A DNA stretch of 64,000 bases from Pleionea sp. CnH1-48. Lineage in GTDB: Bacteria; Pseudomonadota; Gammaproteobacteria; Enterobacterales; Kangiellaceae. The notes below the pieces were generated by a model, which made no database searches, had not been told where the DNA came from, and saw nothing but the letters and a program-made list of their open reading frames with translations. Positions 28,243 to 37,749 of the stretch are shown here, in pieces. The stretch's first letter is position 1; each line of letters opens with the position of its first letter. The stretch covers positions 229,672 through 293,671 of the forward strand of contig NZ_JAMXSB010000005.1 of the NCBI RefSeq assembly GCF_024124665.1, written 5' to 3'. The translations under genes were made by a program, and so were the position numbers.

Positions 28243-28890
28243 CTAACGTAAATGCGCAGAACGAATGGCCATGAAATCAAGTGCCATCTGTTGTTCATTA
28301 AAACGATAAGCACCGCCTTCATCTAAAGACTTGTCAAAAATAGCATGGCGTTTACCATCAGGATCAACCAGAAAGATCTTAGCAGTGTGATCAACCAGGT
28401 AATCTTGAGGATCATCACCGTTTTTAAAATAAATCGCACCAAACTGTTTTGCAAAAGGCTCTAGCATCGTGTGTTCGGCTGTCACACCAATAAATTCAGG
28501 ATGGAACCCTTGCGCATATTTTTGTAAGTGCTGTGGCGAATCTCGCTCTGGATCAACAGACACCAATACCACCTGTACCTGTTGCTGAACTTCTGGCTCA
28601 AGCTTAGCGTATACATCACGCATAACCGCCATGGTCACAGGGCATACATCAGGACAGTAAGTATAACCGAAGAAAAGAAAACTCCACTTTCCCTTTAGGT
28701 CATTATCAGTGAATGTGTTATCACCCTTTGCCAAAGCAAATGAGTTCACTTGATTTTTCTTAGGAAAAACCATCGCATCCTTAGGCTCGGCACTGGCCCC
28801 ACCCGAGAAGTACTGGTAACCAGCGACGCCCGATAAAGTAACAACCGCTGTGATAAGAACAATAACTAAAGTTTGTTTTAAATAATTCAT
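28243..28890 (-). CDS. SCO1/SenC family copper chaperone for cytochrome oxidase
   Basis: The 215-residue protein has one N-terminal membrane anchor (about residues 6-26) and a periplasmic thioredoxin-like domain. The copper ligands of SCO proteins are all present: Cys79 and Cys83 in YCPDVCP and His168 in LVDHTAKIFL. It delivers copper to the CuA site of subunit II. It ends the surf1-ctaA-ctaB operon of the oxidase locus, which fits this role. Confidence 0.94.
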   Translation of the reverse strand: MNYLKQTLVIVLITAVVTLSGVAGYQYFSGGASAEPKDAMVFPKKNQVNSFALAKGDNTFTDNDLKGKWSFLFFGYTYCPDVCPVTMAVMRDVYAKLEPEVQQQVQVVLVSVDPERDSPQHLQKYAQGFHPEFIGVTAEHTMLEPFAKQFGAIYFKNGDDPQDYLVDHTAKIFLVDPDGKRHAIFDKSLDEGGAYRFNEQQMALDFMAIRSAHLR

Positions 28891-28912
28891 AATATTTTAA
28901 GTTCAGTCAGAC

Positions 28913-29806
28913 CTAAATGTAAAAGTAGTGATCAACCAGCATCACAACAAACAACACCATCAAATAAACAACAGAATAACCAAAGGTCTTCATTGCCATA
29001 TTCTTTTGCTTGCCCCACTTCAACAAGGCCGCATAATAAAGAAAAATACCACCAAGAGTTAAAGAGCCCATTAAATAAATGAGTCCAAACATGCCGGTTA
29101 AATAAGGCAGTGTCGTGGCCATAATCAATAATATGGTATAGAAAATAATATTCGTTTTTGTGAACTCAATACCATGGGTTACAGGCAACATAGGAATATC
29201 CGCCTTAGCGTAATCATCACGACGATGAATAGCCAACGCCCAAAAATGAGGCGGAGTCCAAACAAAAATAATCAACACCAGCAAATAAGCATTAGGATGA
29301 ATCACACCTGTGTGACCGGTCACAGCAGTCCAACCTAGTAACGGTGGAATAGCGCCAGACAAACCACCAATAACAATATTTTGTGGCGTCGCTCGCTTAA
29401 GGTACATGGTGTACACAAATGCATACCCGACTAAACCGAAGAAAGTGAGGATAGCAGTAAGCGAATTAACCCAGACCGTCAGCATAACCATAGATAAGAC
29501 CGCAAGGACGCCTGCAAAAATAAGCGCTTTAACAGGCTCAACAACACCTTTAGCAACGGGTCTGTTCAAGGTGCGCGCCATCTTTTGGTCAATTTGCGCA
29601 TCGACCACATGGTTAACGACTGCCGCAGCTCCCGACGCCATGCCGATGCCCAGCGTTCCAATGATTAAAATATCAATCGGCACCATGCCCGGCACCGATA
29701 AAAACATACCTACAACAACGGTTAACAATATAAGCGCAACAACTTTAGGCTTACACAGTTCCAGATAATCCTGCCAACCTGCTTGGCGTTCAATGACACT
29801 ATCCAT
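28913..29806 (-). CDS. cyoE: Protoheme IX farnesyltransferase (heme O synthase)
   Basis: The enzyme, also called CtaB, attaches a farnesyl group to heme B to make heme O. Start ATG at 29806 (MDSVIERQAGWQDYLELCKPKVVAL); a TTG at 29827 is rejected. The first Asp-rich motif of UbiA-type prenyltransferases is seen as NHVVDAQIDQKMARTLNRP, and the second loop as HFWALAIHRRDDYAKADIPMLPV. About eight membrane helices. Its start lies inside the last codons of ctaA, implying coupling: CtaB makes heme O and CtaA turns it into heme A. Confidence 0.96.
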   Translation of the reverse strand: MDSVIERQAGWQDYLELCKPKVVALILLTVVVGMFLSVPGMVPIDILIIGTLGIGMASGAAAVVNHVVDAQIDQKMARTLNRPVAKGVVEPVKALIFAGVLAVLSMVMLTVWVNSLTAILTFFGLVGYAFVYTMYLKRATPQNIVIGGLSGAIPPLLGWTAVTGHTGVIHPNAYLLVLIIFVWTPPHFWALAIHRRDDYAKADIPMLPVTHGIEFTKTNIIFYTILLIMATTLPYLTGMFGLIYLMGSLTLGGIFLYYAALLKWGKQKNMAMKTFGYSVVYLMVLFVVMLVDHYFYI

Positions 29807-30839
29807 GAGCCACTCCCTGTTGTTCAAACTGACGTTCGTGTTGCCAGATGATGGTTCGATAAGCTACAAGAGATACTAACAACAACGCAGCAACACCGTT
29901 GTGTGCAACAGCAATCGACAACGGCAAATGAAACACGACATTGCTTACGCCCAGAGCCACCTGAATTACCAGCAATGACGAAAACAAAGGAACCATCTTA
30001 CGGCTAATGGATGACTCGGCCTTCTTCATCAAGCTGACAATTAATAACAATATAACCAAAGACGTAACGATAGCGCCAATACGATGACTCACATGAATTG
30101 CGGTCATAGACTCCAGTGACAACACACCGTACTGATAGGTCTCTGCTTCGTGACCCCACAATTTAAAACCATTGGCAAAATCGGTTCGAGCAGTCCAGTC
30201 TCCCTGACAAATTGGCAGGTCAGTACAAACCAAAGCCGCATAGTTGGCACTGGTCCAGCCACCTAGTGCTATTTGCATGAACAAAACAGCAATCGCAATA
30301 CTGGTTAACTTTTTAAAAGAGCTAATGTCATTATTCGTTATATCGTTAGCGGGACGAAACACTCGCACCGCAAAGATGGTTAGCAATGAGAATGTAGTAA
30401 AGCCACCTAACAGATGCCCCATAACAATCAAGGGGTGAAGCTTTTCAGTCACTGTCCAAGCACCTAATGCTGCCTGAAATACAATAAGCACTAATAAAAC
30501 AGAGGCTAACTTAAAAGGTGTTGATTGAACCTGACGGATTTTCCAACTCAGTAAAAACAAGCCCAGGATTAACAGACCTAAGGTACCGGCAAAATAACGA
30601 TGTACCATTTCTGGCCAAGCCTTATCAAATTCATAAGGTTGATCTGGAAAGGCCATATTTGCCTGCTGGATATCCTGTTGCTGAGTAGGTATATGCAAAA
30701 AGCCATAACAACCAGGCCAATCGGGGCAGCCTAACCCTGCATCCGCTAAACGGGTAAAAGCACCTAAGGCAATAACCACAGCAACAAATGGTAAGGCTAT
30801 GAGTGCCAATTTTTTTTGCATAGAAATTGCTTTGCTCAT
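29799..30839 (-). CDS. ctaA: Heme A synthase (COX15/CtaA family)
   Basis: CtaA oxidises heme O to heme A for the aa3-type oxidase. The 346-residue, eight-helix protein has the family features: the CPDWPGCYG cysteine pair in the first periplasmic loop, and histidines in EMVHRYFAGTLG, HLLGGFTTFS, IHVSHRIGAIV and VAHNGVAALL for heme binding. The gene follows the SCO-like gene with no gap (stop TAA directly before its ATG) and overlaps cyoE. Confidence 0.95.
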   Translation of the reverse strand: MSKAISMQKKLALIALPFVAVVIALGAFTRLADAGLGCPDWPGCYGFLHIPTQQQDIQQANMAFPDQPYEFDKAWPEMVHRYFAGTLGLLILGLFLLSWKIRQVQSTPFKLASVLLVLIVFQAALGAWTVTEKLHPLIVMGHLLGGFTTFSLLTIFAVRVFRPANDITNNDISSFKKLTSIAIAVLFMQIALGGWTSANYAALVCTDLPICQGDWTARTDFANGFKLWGHEAETYQYGVLSLESMTAIHVSHRIGAIVTSLVILLLIVSLMKKAESSISRKMVPLFSSLLVIQVALGVSNVVFHLPLSIAVAHNGVAALLLVSLVAYRTIIWQHERQFEQQGVAHG

Positions 30840-31499
30840 TTATTTGGCCCCCACATCAAGGGTTCTCATAAGCCGTCCTAAATCAGCATGCAACTCCTTA
30901 CTTCTTTTGGGGGCATCCTCTTTAGATTGAACCAAATCGTAGCGCATAAAAATGTTGCCAACAGGATCCATCAAATAGATAGCCCCCATCGCCATGGGTG
31001 AACGATTAAATCCTTTGAGCTCATCATTTTTGTCTTTGACGGTAACCGCACCTTGCACACTCGAAGCCTTAACGAATGGAATATCAGCCCACTCACCGGG
31101 GAGCTGTTGTGCGTCTTTATTGAGAACCATCAACCAGTTAGCTTTGTCTTGACGTTTCCCCAGACCCAGTCGAGTTTGCTGCAACATAAACCAGTTAACC
31201 TGACACAGTTCATTGCACTCCTTGTCATCAATTACCAGCAGCCACATCCATTTATTTTTGAACTCTGAACTACCCCAGTTATCAACAAGCTCACCTTTGA
31301 GATTAAGGTCATCAAAATGCCAGTACTGCTTAACAAGCGTACCTTTATTTAGATTGCTGCCAGTAAACCACCCGGAGTAATACGCAAGATACGCAGAAGC
31401 TACGGGTGCTACAAACACCAGTGCCAGCATAATGAGAGTGATACGATTTTTGGTAACGTTAGACGTTTTATTTTCTTCTGGAAGTTCATTGAAGTCCAC
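30840..31499 (-). CDS. Membrane-anchored SCO-like protein lacking the copper histidine, GTG start
   Basis: The 219-residue protein has one membrane helix (about 20-41) and a periplasmic domain. A CxxxC pair (Cys95, Cys99 in ECNELC) stands where SCO proteins have their copper cysteines. The later strand AIYLMDPVGNIFMRY parallels the SCO strand after the histidine, but the histidine itself is absent. This suggests a thiol role in oxidase assembly rather than copper delivery (inference). GTG at 31499 has GGAG nine bases upstream. It overlaps surf1 by 14 bases and abuts ctaA. Confidence 0.75.
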   Translation of the reverse strand: MDFNELPEENKTSNVTKNRITLIMLALVFVAPVASAYLAYYSGWFTGSNLNKGTLVKQYWHFDDLNLKGELVDNWGSSEFKNKWMWLLVIDDKECNELCQVNWFMLQQTRLGLGKRQDKANWLMVLNKDAQQLPGEWADIPFVKASSVQGAVTVKDKNDELKGFNRSPMAMGAIYLMDPVGNIFMRYDLVQSKEDAPKRSKELHADLGRLMRTLDVGAK

Positions 31500-32268
31500 T
31501 GCTTGACTCCGCCTTTCTTATACTTAAAAAAACAAAAATGATGCACAAAGTTATTGCCAGCCCAAACCATTGAATAGCATAAGCAATATGCTTTTCTGGA
31601 GGCATGGCAACTACTTGCCAATCACGAACAAATCCGAACTTTTCTTTCGGTGCTAACCGGATTATATAAGGTAAAATTAAGCTTTGTCTCTCCTGAATAA
31701 CAGATTTCAACAAATCAAAATCACGCCCTTGAATAAGCCATTGATTATCAGATATTTTTGTTAGTGCATTCTCATAAAGAATTGGTTTTCCCTTAAAGAA
31801 ATACACTTCGCCTTCACCACTCCAACTCATTGGAGGAAGCTCAACATCGGGTAATACACGTCTATCAGGTAAAGCTCTTACCCATCCACGATTCACCCAA
31901 ATAATGTGCTTACTACCGTCAAGTTCCAAGGCACTAAAAATGTGATAACCATCTTGCCCCTTATGTGGCTCGTTAGCAATATAAACATTAAAATTCTTTA
32001 ATAGCGTTCCACGAAATAAGACCGATTGATAGTCTTTAACATGAGACAAAGTATCAGAGTTTAAAGAAATACTTTTTTTTGCCGTACTTTGTATTTGCGC
32101 ATTGAGTAAAGATTCTTTTTCTTCAGCACGGTTAAGCTGCCAAGTTCCGAGCTTTAATAACACCACTTCTAATACGACAAAAAGAAGCATTAAGCCCAAA
32201 TGTATTCGAAACTGAAATTTTTTACCGAGAGAAATCTGGTAAAGCTTTTTTATAGGATGTTTTCTCAT
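31486..32268 (-). CDS. SURF1 family cytochrome oxidase assembly protein
   Basis: SURF1 helps insert heme A into subunit I. The 260-residue protein has the expected two membrane helices near the ends (about 23-41 and 225-248). The signatures are LGTWQLNRAEEK after the first helix, NRGWVRALPDRR in the periplasmic domain and HIAYAIQWFGLA at the second helix. It heads the surf1/SCO-like/ctaA/cyoE/sco1 operon, with the DUF2909 gene divergent 50 bases away. Confidence 0.93.
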   Translation of the reverse strand: MRKHPIKKLYQISLGKKFQFRIHLGLMLLFVVLEVVLLKLGTWQLNRAEEKESLLNAQIQSTAKKSISLNSDTLSHVKDYQSVLFRGTLLKNFNVYIANEPHKGQDGYHIFSALELDGSKHIIWVNRGWVRALPDRRVLPDVELPPMSWSGEGEVYFFKGKPILYENALTKISDNQWLIQGRDFDLLKSVIQERQSLILPYIIRLAPKEKFGFVRDWQVVAMPPEKHIAYAIQWFGLAITLCIIFVFLSIRKAESSSGLQ

Positions 32269-32318
32269 TTCCGAATTCGTATAATACAGGTACTTATTCT
32301 TATATTACTGGATTTACG

Positions 32319-32561
32319 ATGCTGGGAAAGATAATTATTTTTGTCATTATGGCGGCTATTTTATTTAGCCTGTTTAATGCATTACTTCACCTTATTAAAG
32401 GCGACAGCAGTAACAAGAAAAATGTCAGAGCGCTCAGCTGGCGCATTGGACTGTCTACATTACTTTTTGTATTGCTGATAGCACTTAATTATTTTGGCAT
32501 TGTAAGATTTCACACACTGCCTCAAATTGATAATCAACAAACCACACAACAAAATAAATAA
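32319..32561 (+). CDS. Twin-helix membrane protein, DUF2909 family
   Basis: An 80-residue protein with two membrane helices (about 4-26 and 44-63) and a basic loop between them containing ALSWRIGLSTLLF. Such small proteins are regularly found between coxIII and surf1 in proteobacterial oxidase loci, so a role with the oxidase is likely, though unproven. It is the only plus-strand gene in the oxidase locus. Confidence 0.85.
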   Translation: MLGKIIIFVIMAAILFSLFNALLHLIKGDSSNKKNVRALSWRIGLSTLLFVLLIALNYFGIVRFHTLPQIDNQQTTQQNK

Positions 32562-32605
32562 ATACTTCTTAAACCCTGAACAGTAAACGATAATATTTTC
32601 GGGCG

Positions 32606-32633
32606 AAAAAAAGCGGGCTAAGCCCGCTTTTTT
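32606..32633. terminator. Bidirectional terminator between the DUF2909 gene and ctaE
   Basis: AAGCGGGC and GCCCGCTT form the stem with a TAA loop. A and T runs on both sides serve the two convergent genes. Confidence 0.88.
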
Positions 32634-32644
32634 ATAGTTTCGCT

Positions 32645-33532
32645 TTAAATTGCATAAACAAACACAAATAGGAATAACCAAACAACATCAACAAAGTGCC
32701 AATACCAAGCACCAGCTTCATATGCAAAGTGATTCTCAGGAGTGAAATGTCCTTTAGCGCAACGAATAGATAAAATGATCAAATAAATAGTACCGATGGT
32801 TACATGCAAACCGTGGAAACCGGTCAGCATAAAGAAGGTACTACCATAGATCCCCGAACCTAACGTTAAACCAAGCTCTTCATAAGCGTGTTGATACTCC
32901 CACATTTGCAATCCCATGAAGATAATTCCAAGAACTGCAGTAATACTCGTAAACAAAATCAGAGTTGGGCGATTTTTATCAATTAACGCATGATGCGCTA
33001 TGGTGAGTGTCCAAGAACTGGTTAAAAGGATTGCCGTGTTGATAGCTGGCAGTCCCCATGCACCCATTGCTTGCGTGGTTTCTCCCGATGGTGTTGTCGT
33101 CAAAGGCCATTGAGCTAAAAACTCAGGATAAAGGATGGCATGGGTCATGGCATTGTTTCCATCACCGCCTAACCATGGCACCACAAACACTCGAATATAG
33201 AAAAGAGCTCCAAAAAATGCTGCAAAGAACATGACTTCGGAGGTAATAAACCAGAGCATTCCATAGCGGAATGAACGATCCATTTGATTGCTGTATAACC
33301 CCCCCATAGATTCTCTGATGGTTGCACTCCACCAGGTACTCAACATGTATACAAGTACTGCAATGCCAGCAAGCATTACATAGAATCCCCAGCTATTAGG
33401 GTTGTTTACCAAATCGGTAGAGTCCTGAATATAATTTCCAGCACCAAATACCGTTAAAAATAAACCGACAGAACCTATAAATGGCAGCTTGCTCTGTTCG
33501 GGGACATAATACTTTTCAGTTTTTTCTGTCAT
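32645..33532 (-). CDS. ctaE: Cytochrome c oxidase subunit III
   Basis: The 295-residue protein has about seven membrane helices and the COX3 signatures: WWSATIRES, FITSEVMFFAAFFGALFY, and the C-terminal FHGLHVTIGTIYLI and HFVDVVWLFLFVFVYAI. It completes the core of the terminal oxidase. It is the last gene of ctaC-ctaD-ctaG-ctaE, followed by a strong terminator. Confidence 0.97.
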   Translation of the reverse strand: MTEKTEKYYVPEQSKLPFIGSVGLFLTVFGAGNYIQDSTDLVNNPNSWGFYVMLAGIAVLVYMLSTWWSATIRESMGGLYSNQMDRSFRYGMLWFITSEVMFFAAFFGALFYIRVFVVPWLGGDGNNAMTHAILYPEFLAQWPLTTTPSGETTQAMGAWGLPAINTAILLTSSWTLTIAHHALIDKNRPTLILFTSITAVLGIIFMGLQMWEYQHAYEELGLTLGSGIYGSTFFMLTGFHGLHVTIGTIYLIILSIRCAKGHFTPENHFAYEAGAWYWHFVDVVWLFLFVFVYAI

Positions 33533-33558
33533 GATTCATTCTCCCTCAGACTCGGTTA

Positions 33559-34104
33559 CTACTTTTGAGCAACCGAAGAGTCATTATCAGGTGATGCGTT
33601 AAACAGTGCGTAGTACATCGTAATGGTATGAATGTCATCAGGAATGTCGGGATCAAGATAGAATCTCATTGGCATATCAATGGTTTCTCCCGCCTTAAGA
33701 GTCTGTTGATCGAAACAAAAACATTCCGTTTTATTCAGATACAACGACGCTTTTCCTGGTGTAACACTCGGAATAGCCTGACCTGTAATAGCGTAGCCAG
33801 ACTTATTACGCGCAAAAAACATCACCTCATTTAATTCGCCAGGATGAACAACAACTTTCTTGGTTTGAGTATTAAACTCCCATGGCATACCTCGCTTGAT
33901 ACTGGTAACAAACTCAACCGTGATCTCGCGCTCTTTATCAATTTCGCTTTCTTGATACAGCGCTTGATCAACAATTTTGCCGTTGATACCCGTAATCTCA
34001 CAAAATAAGTCATACAAAGGCACCATAGCGAATGTGAAGACACTCATCAGCACCGTTAAACCAATCAATTTAAAAACGATCTTTTGATCTTTTTCGTTAC
34101 TCAT
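33559..34104 (-). CDS. ctaG: Cytochrome c oxidase assembly protein CtaG/Cox11
   Basis: Cox11 delivers copper to the CuB site of subunit I. The 181-residue protein has one N-terminal membrane helix (about 12-31), the Cys in DLFCEITG (Cys35), and the copper-binding CFCF motif at residues 128-131. The MPMRFYLDP segment near the C terminus is typical. It lies between ctaD and ctaE, the usual place. Confidence 0.96.
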   Translation of the reverse strand: MSNEKDQKIVFKLIGLTVLMSVFTFAMVPLYDLFCEITGINGKIVDQALYQESEIDKEREITVEFVTSIKRGMPWEFNTQTKKVVVHPGELNEVMFFARNKSGYAITGQAIPSVTPGKASLYLNKTECFCFDQQTLKAGETIDMPMRFYLDPDIPDDIHTITMYYALFNASPDNDSSVAQK

Positions 34105-34145
34105 TCATTCATCCTGGTGAGAGCTTAAAAGCTCTCACCGATTAG

Positions 34146-35702
34146 TTACTTAACTTCAGGTGCTTCATCAAACGAATGATAAGGAGCAGGCGAAGGCAAG
34201 TGCGTAAACTCAAGACCTTCTGCACCTTCCCAAACTTCACCTGTTGCTTTACCCGTTCCACCACGTACACATTGAACAACAATATAGAAGAACAATAACT
34301 GAGTGAGACCTAACCCTAGAGCACCAATACTGGACATACGGTTGAAGTCTTCAAACATCATATTGTAATCCGGTACACGACGTTGCATTCCGGCCAAGCC
34401 AGAGAAGTGCATAGGGAAGAATGTTAAGTTAACGAAAATGATTGAGAGCCAGAAATGTACTTTACCTAATGTTTCGTTGTACATATTACCCACCCATTTC
34501 GGTAGCCAGTAATAAACGGCTGCAATGGTTCCAAAGATAGCACCAGGGAAGAGTACATAATGGAAGTGAGCAACTACGAAATAGGTATCGTGATACTGTT
34601 TATCAACCGGTGTCATCGCCAGCATAACGCCAGATACACCGCCGAGTGTAAACAATATGACAAAGGCCAAAGCAAATAACATGGGTGTTTCGAAGGTCAA
34701 AGAGCCTTGCCACATGGTGGCCACCCAGTTGAATATCTTCACCCCTGTCGGCACCGCGATGATCATGGTGGCTATCATAAAGTAGAGTTCACCCACCACT
34801 GGCATACCCACCGTAAACATGTGGTGCGCCCATACGATAAACGACAAGAAGGCGATGGAAGCCGTTGCATAAACCATCGAAGAATAACCAAACAAGGGTT
34901 TGCGGCTAAAGGTAGGAATAATATGAGACGCGATACCAAAGGCAGGCAGAATCATAATATACACTTCTGGATGACCGAAGAACCAGAAAATATGCTGGAA
35001 CATAACAGGATCACCACCACCTGCGGCATCAAAGAATGACGTACCAAAGTGACGATCCGTTAACATCATGGTGACAGCGCCCGCTAGTACAGGCATCACC
35101 ATAATTAACAGGAACGCGGTAATCACCCATGTCCATACAAACATTGGCATTTTCATTAACGTCATGCCGGGTGCCCGCATATTAAATACGGTCACGATGA
35201 CGTTAATGGCCCCCATGATAGAAGAGATCCCCATCAAGTGAACACCGAAGATAAAGAAGTCGGTGCTTGGAGGTCCAAACTTAGTACTCAGTGGTGCATA
35301 GAAAGTCCAACCGAAGTTTGGCGCACCGCCGGGCAAGAAGAATGAACTTAACAATAAACCGAAAGCAAATGGCAAAATCCAGAAGCTCCAGTTATTCATT
35401 CTTGGCAATGCCATATCTGGCGCCCCAATCTGCATGGGGATAAGCCAGTTAGCCAAGCCTACGAAAGCTGGCATAACGGCACCAAATACCATGATAAGAC
35501 CATGCATTGTGGTCAATGAGTTAAACGTATTTGGATCCCAGAACTGTAGGCCCGGTTGGAACAACTCCAAACGAATACCCAGAGCAAAAGCACCACCCGT
35601 TAAGAACATGATAAAGGAGAACCATAAGTACATGGTTCCAATATCTTTGTGGTTTGTAGTAAATAACCAGCGTGAAATGCCGGTTGGCTTATGACTACCC
35701 AT
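34146..35702 (-). CDS. ctaD: Cytochrome c oxidase subunit I (aa3 type)
   Basis: The 518-residue catalytic subunit has twelve membrane helices. The heme-copper signature is present: [16 protein letters not shown] (CuB His and the cross-linked Tyr), HHMFTVG, and [13 protein letters not shown] (heme a3/CuB ligands). The HPEVY Glu is the D-channel glutamate of A-type oxidases. It couples oxygen reduction to proton pumping. It is preceded closely by ctaC. Confidence 0.98.
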   Translation of the reverse strand: MGSHKPTGISRWLFTTNHKDIGTMYLWFSFIMFLTGGAFALGIRLELFQPGLQFWDPNTFNSLTTMHGLIMVFGAVMPAFVGLANWLIPMQIGAPDMALPRMNNWSFWILPFAFGLLLSSFFLPGGAPNFGWTFYAPLSTKFGPPSTDFFIFGVHLMGISSIMGAINVIVTVFNMRAPGMTLMKMPMFVWTWVITAFLLIMVMPVLAGAVTMMLTDRHFGTSFFDAAGGGDPVMFQHIFWFFGHPEVYIMILPAFGIASHIIPTFSRKPLFGYSSMVYATASIAFLSFIVWAHHMFTVGMPVVGELYFMIATMIIAVPTGVKIFNWVATMWQGSLTFETPMLFALAFVILFTLGGVSGVMLAMTPVDKQYHDTYFVVAHFHYVLFPGAIFGTIAAVYYWLPKWVGNMYNETLGKVHFWLSIIFVNLTFFPMHFSGLAGMQRRVPDYNMMFEDFNRMSSIGALGLGLTQLLFFYIVVQCVRGGTGKATGEVWEGAEGLEFTHLPSPAPYHSFDEAPEVK

Positions 35703-35717
35703 TATTTCCGCCTCCTA

Positions 35718-36872
35718 TTATTTACCGGCTTTAAGTTCTTTAATACGACCAGGCTGAACCAGTTGCCCTGTATTGTTACCCCATTGATTACGGGTATAAG
35801 TAACAACGGCCGCGATTTCTGCATCTGTTAGCATATCGCCAAATGGAGGCATTGCATTTTTACCGAAGATAACTTGTCGAGCATGGTCGTCAGGCGAGTC
35901 AACGGTTGTCACTTTACTGCCTTTTAATGCAGGGAATGTCGCAAGACCTTCACCATTAGCCTGGTGACACACAGCACATTTTTCCATGTAGACTTTTTCA
36001 CCGTCAGCCATCAGATCTTCCATGCTCCAGCTTTTTGCTGCCGCTTCGGCAGCTAAGCGATCGGCTTCAGCCTTCTCGGCATGTTTTTGTCCAACCCATT
36101 TATCAAAATCATCTTGGCTTACAGCACGAACCACAATAGGCATGTACCCGTGGTCTTTACCACATAGCTCGGCACATACACCGCGATACACGCCGGGCTT
36201 GTCGATTTTGGTCCATGTCTCGTTAATAAGGCCAGGGATAGCATCCATCTTCACAGCAAAGTCAGGCATCCACCAAGAATGAATAACATCATCCGCAGTT
36301 AGCAAAATACGTACTTTTTTGCCAATAGGTAGTACTACTTCATTATCAACTTCTAGTAAGTAGTTTTCGCCTTTTTCAGTACCAGTCCTGGAGTAGTCTT
36401 CAAACTGCTCTCTGGGTGTTGATAAAGAGGAATAGAAACTGACATCATTATCCATATAGTCATAATGCCACTTCCACTGCGATCCAGTGACCTTAATGGT
36501 CATATCGGAATAAGAAGTATCTTCGACTTTGAGCAATAGCTTACCAGCAGGAACGGCAAGATATATTAGGATAATGGCGGGAATCACTGTCCAGATAATT
36601 TCTAGCTTAGTGCTATGGTGAAATTTGGCTGGAACAGGATGTTTTGACTTGCGAAACCGGATAATTGAATACAGCATTGCGCCGAAAACAAGAATAGTGA
36701 CAACCGTCATGATGTAAACAACCAACATGTGTAGGTCGAATACTTCCTGACTGGTCTCTGTCACTCCAGGTCGCAAGTTATAAATGGAATACTCAGGATT
36801 GGCCATTAGACTGGAGCTTAACAGCACCGCTAACAACACAACACCTGACCTTACTTTTCTTAGCAATGACAT
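35718..36872 (-). CDS. ctaC: Cytochrome c oxidase subunit II fused to cytochrome c
   Basis: The 384-residue protein starts with a signal peptide, followed by two membrane helices (about 45-67 and 90-110). The periplasmic cupredoxin domain holds the CuA ligands in CAELCGKDHGYMPI. A C-terminal cytochrome c domain has heme motif CAVCH (about residue 300) and a later Met in NAMPPFGDML. The fused cytochrome marks a caa3-like oxidase accepting electrons within the subunit. It is the first gene of the ctaCDGE operon. Confidence 0.97.
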   Translation of the reverse strand: MSLLRKVRSGVVLLAVLLSSSLMANPEYSIYNLRPGVTETSQEVFDLHMLVVYIMTVVTILVFGAMLYSIIRFRKSKHPVPAKFHHSTKLEIIWTVIPAIILIYLAVPAGKLLLKVEDTSYSDMTIKVTGSQWKWHYDYMDNDVSFYSSLSTPREQFEDYSRTGTEKGENYLLEVDNEVVLPIGKKVRILLTADDVIHSWWMPDFAVKMDAIPGLINETWTKIDKPGVYRGVCAELCGKDHGYMPIVVRAVSQDDFDKWVGQKHAEKAEADRLAAEAAAKSWSMEDLMADGEKVYMEKCAVCHQANGEGLATFPALKGSKVTTVDSPDDHARQVIFGKNAMPPFGDMLTDAEIAAVVTYTRNQWGNNTGQLVQPGRIKELKAGK

Positions 36873-37110
36873 GGTGTGCTCTTCTCCATCAACAACCCCG
36901 GTTAGTTTTCACTAACCTATATTTATTTTCTTTTTTATGGTTTTTAATTTTTTATTGCGTGTTGGCTTTGGAAAAGCTTTATAACCCTCAACAAAAAATT
37001 GCCTTCCGAGTTATTATTTATTTTATGAATATACTCTTCAGGATTAACCGCAAGGATTATAAAGCAGAGCAGGCTCGAAAAAAACCTGCTCAAAGAGATA
37101 AGAAATATTT

Positions 37111-37749
37111 TTATTGAATGTAGGACTGTAATAAATCTTTAATGGGATAATCAGGATATTCTTTTTCAAAAGCTTCAAGCTGCTTTTGCACTTCTTCAAA
37201 ATTCCCTTGTTCAGCCAGAGCGATGATTTCTTCAGACCATACCTTTGCGCTTTTAATAATTTTTTGCTGAGCCTGAGATGAATCAACGATCGCCAGTTTT
37301 TCTGAAGCTGGAACAGTGCCCGCCTCTTCGCTTTTAACTTGCCTCTGTGCCTTTAATATACCGACATCCGCTATTTCTGATGCTAACTTAACTGTATCGG
37401 AAGCCAATTCGGAAATACTTTTTGCCTCCGCTTGATTATGATGCATATCAGAGTCGAATGCTGCAGTGCCCATAATCTCATTTTCAAATTGAACGATAGG
37501 CCAAATGACATGAGCTAATGTAAATGTCATAACAAAAGCAGCACTCATAGCGACAGGCAAACGTAAACGATCCCAAAAACTTTGCTTGCGAGGTAGTTGG
37601 GTAATTTTAATGGACTCTTTTTTTAACTCTCGGTGCGACGCAGCATAAATTACTCGATCAACCGACGAATCAGGCGTTTCGACCGAATATTTTTTGTACT
37701 GCTCTGCAATAAACTCATCATCAAATGAAGAGGAATTATTTTCTGTCAT
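37111..37749 (-). CDS. Probable membrane anti-sigma factor
   Basis: The 212-residue protein has a cytosolic N terminus of about 60 residues, one membrane helix (about 64-87) and a periplasmic helical domain. Its ATG overlaps the stop of the ECF sigma gene (ATGA), the typical coupling of a sigma factor and its regulator. No known anti-sigma zinc motif is visible, so the call rests on topology and context. The C-terminal ALAEQGNFEEVQKQLEAFEK segment is TPR-like. It is different in type from the soluble zinc-finger anti-sigma at 20457. Confidence 0.65.
   Translation of the reverse strand: MTENNSSSFDDEFIAEQYKKYSVETPDSSVDRVIYAASHRELKKESIKITQLPRKQSFWDRLRLPVAMSAAFVMTFTLAHVIWPIVQFENEIMGTAAFDSDMHHNQAEAKSISELASDTVKLASEIADVGILKAQRQVKSEEAGTVPASEKLAIVDSSQAQQKIIKSAKVWSEEIIALAEQGNFEEVQKQLEAFEKEYPDYPIKDLLQSYIQ

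Noticed and set aside
37073..37101. GAGCAGG/CCTGCTC hairpin as terminator of the anti-sigma gene
   Set aside because: No T-run follows the stem on the minus strand.
36866..37117. 83 residue plus-strand ORF upstream of ctaC
   Set aside because: AT-rich hydrophobic translation overlapping the ctaC start; probably the promoter region of ctaC.
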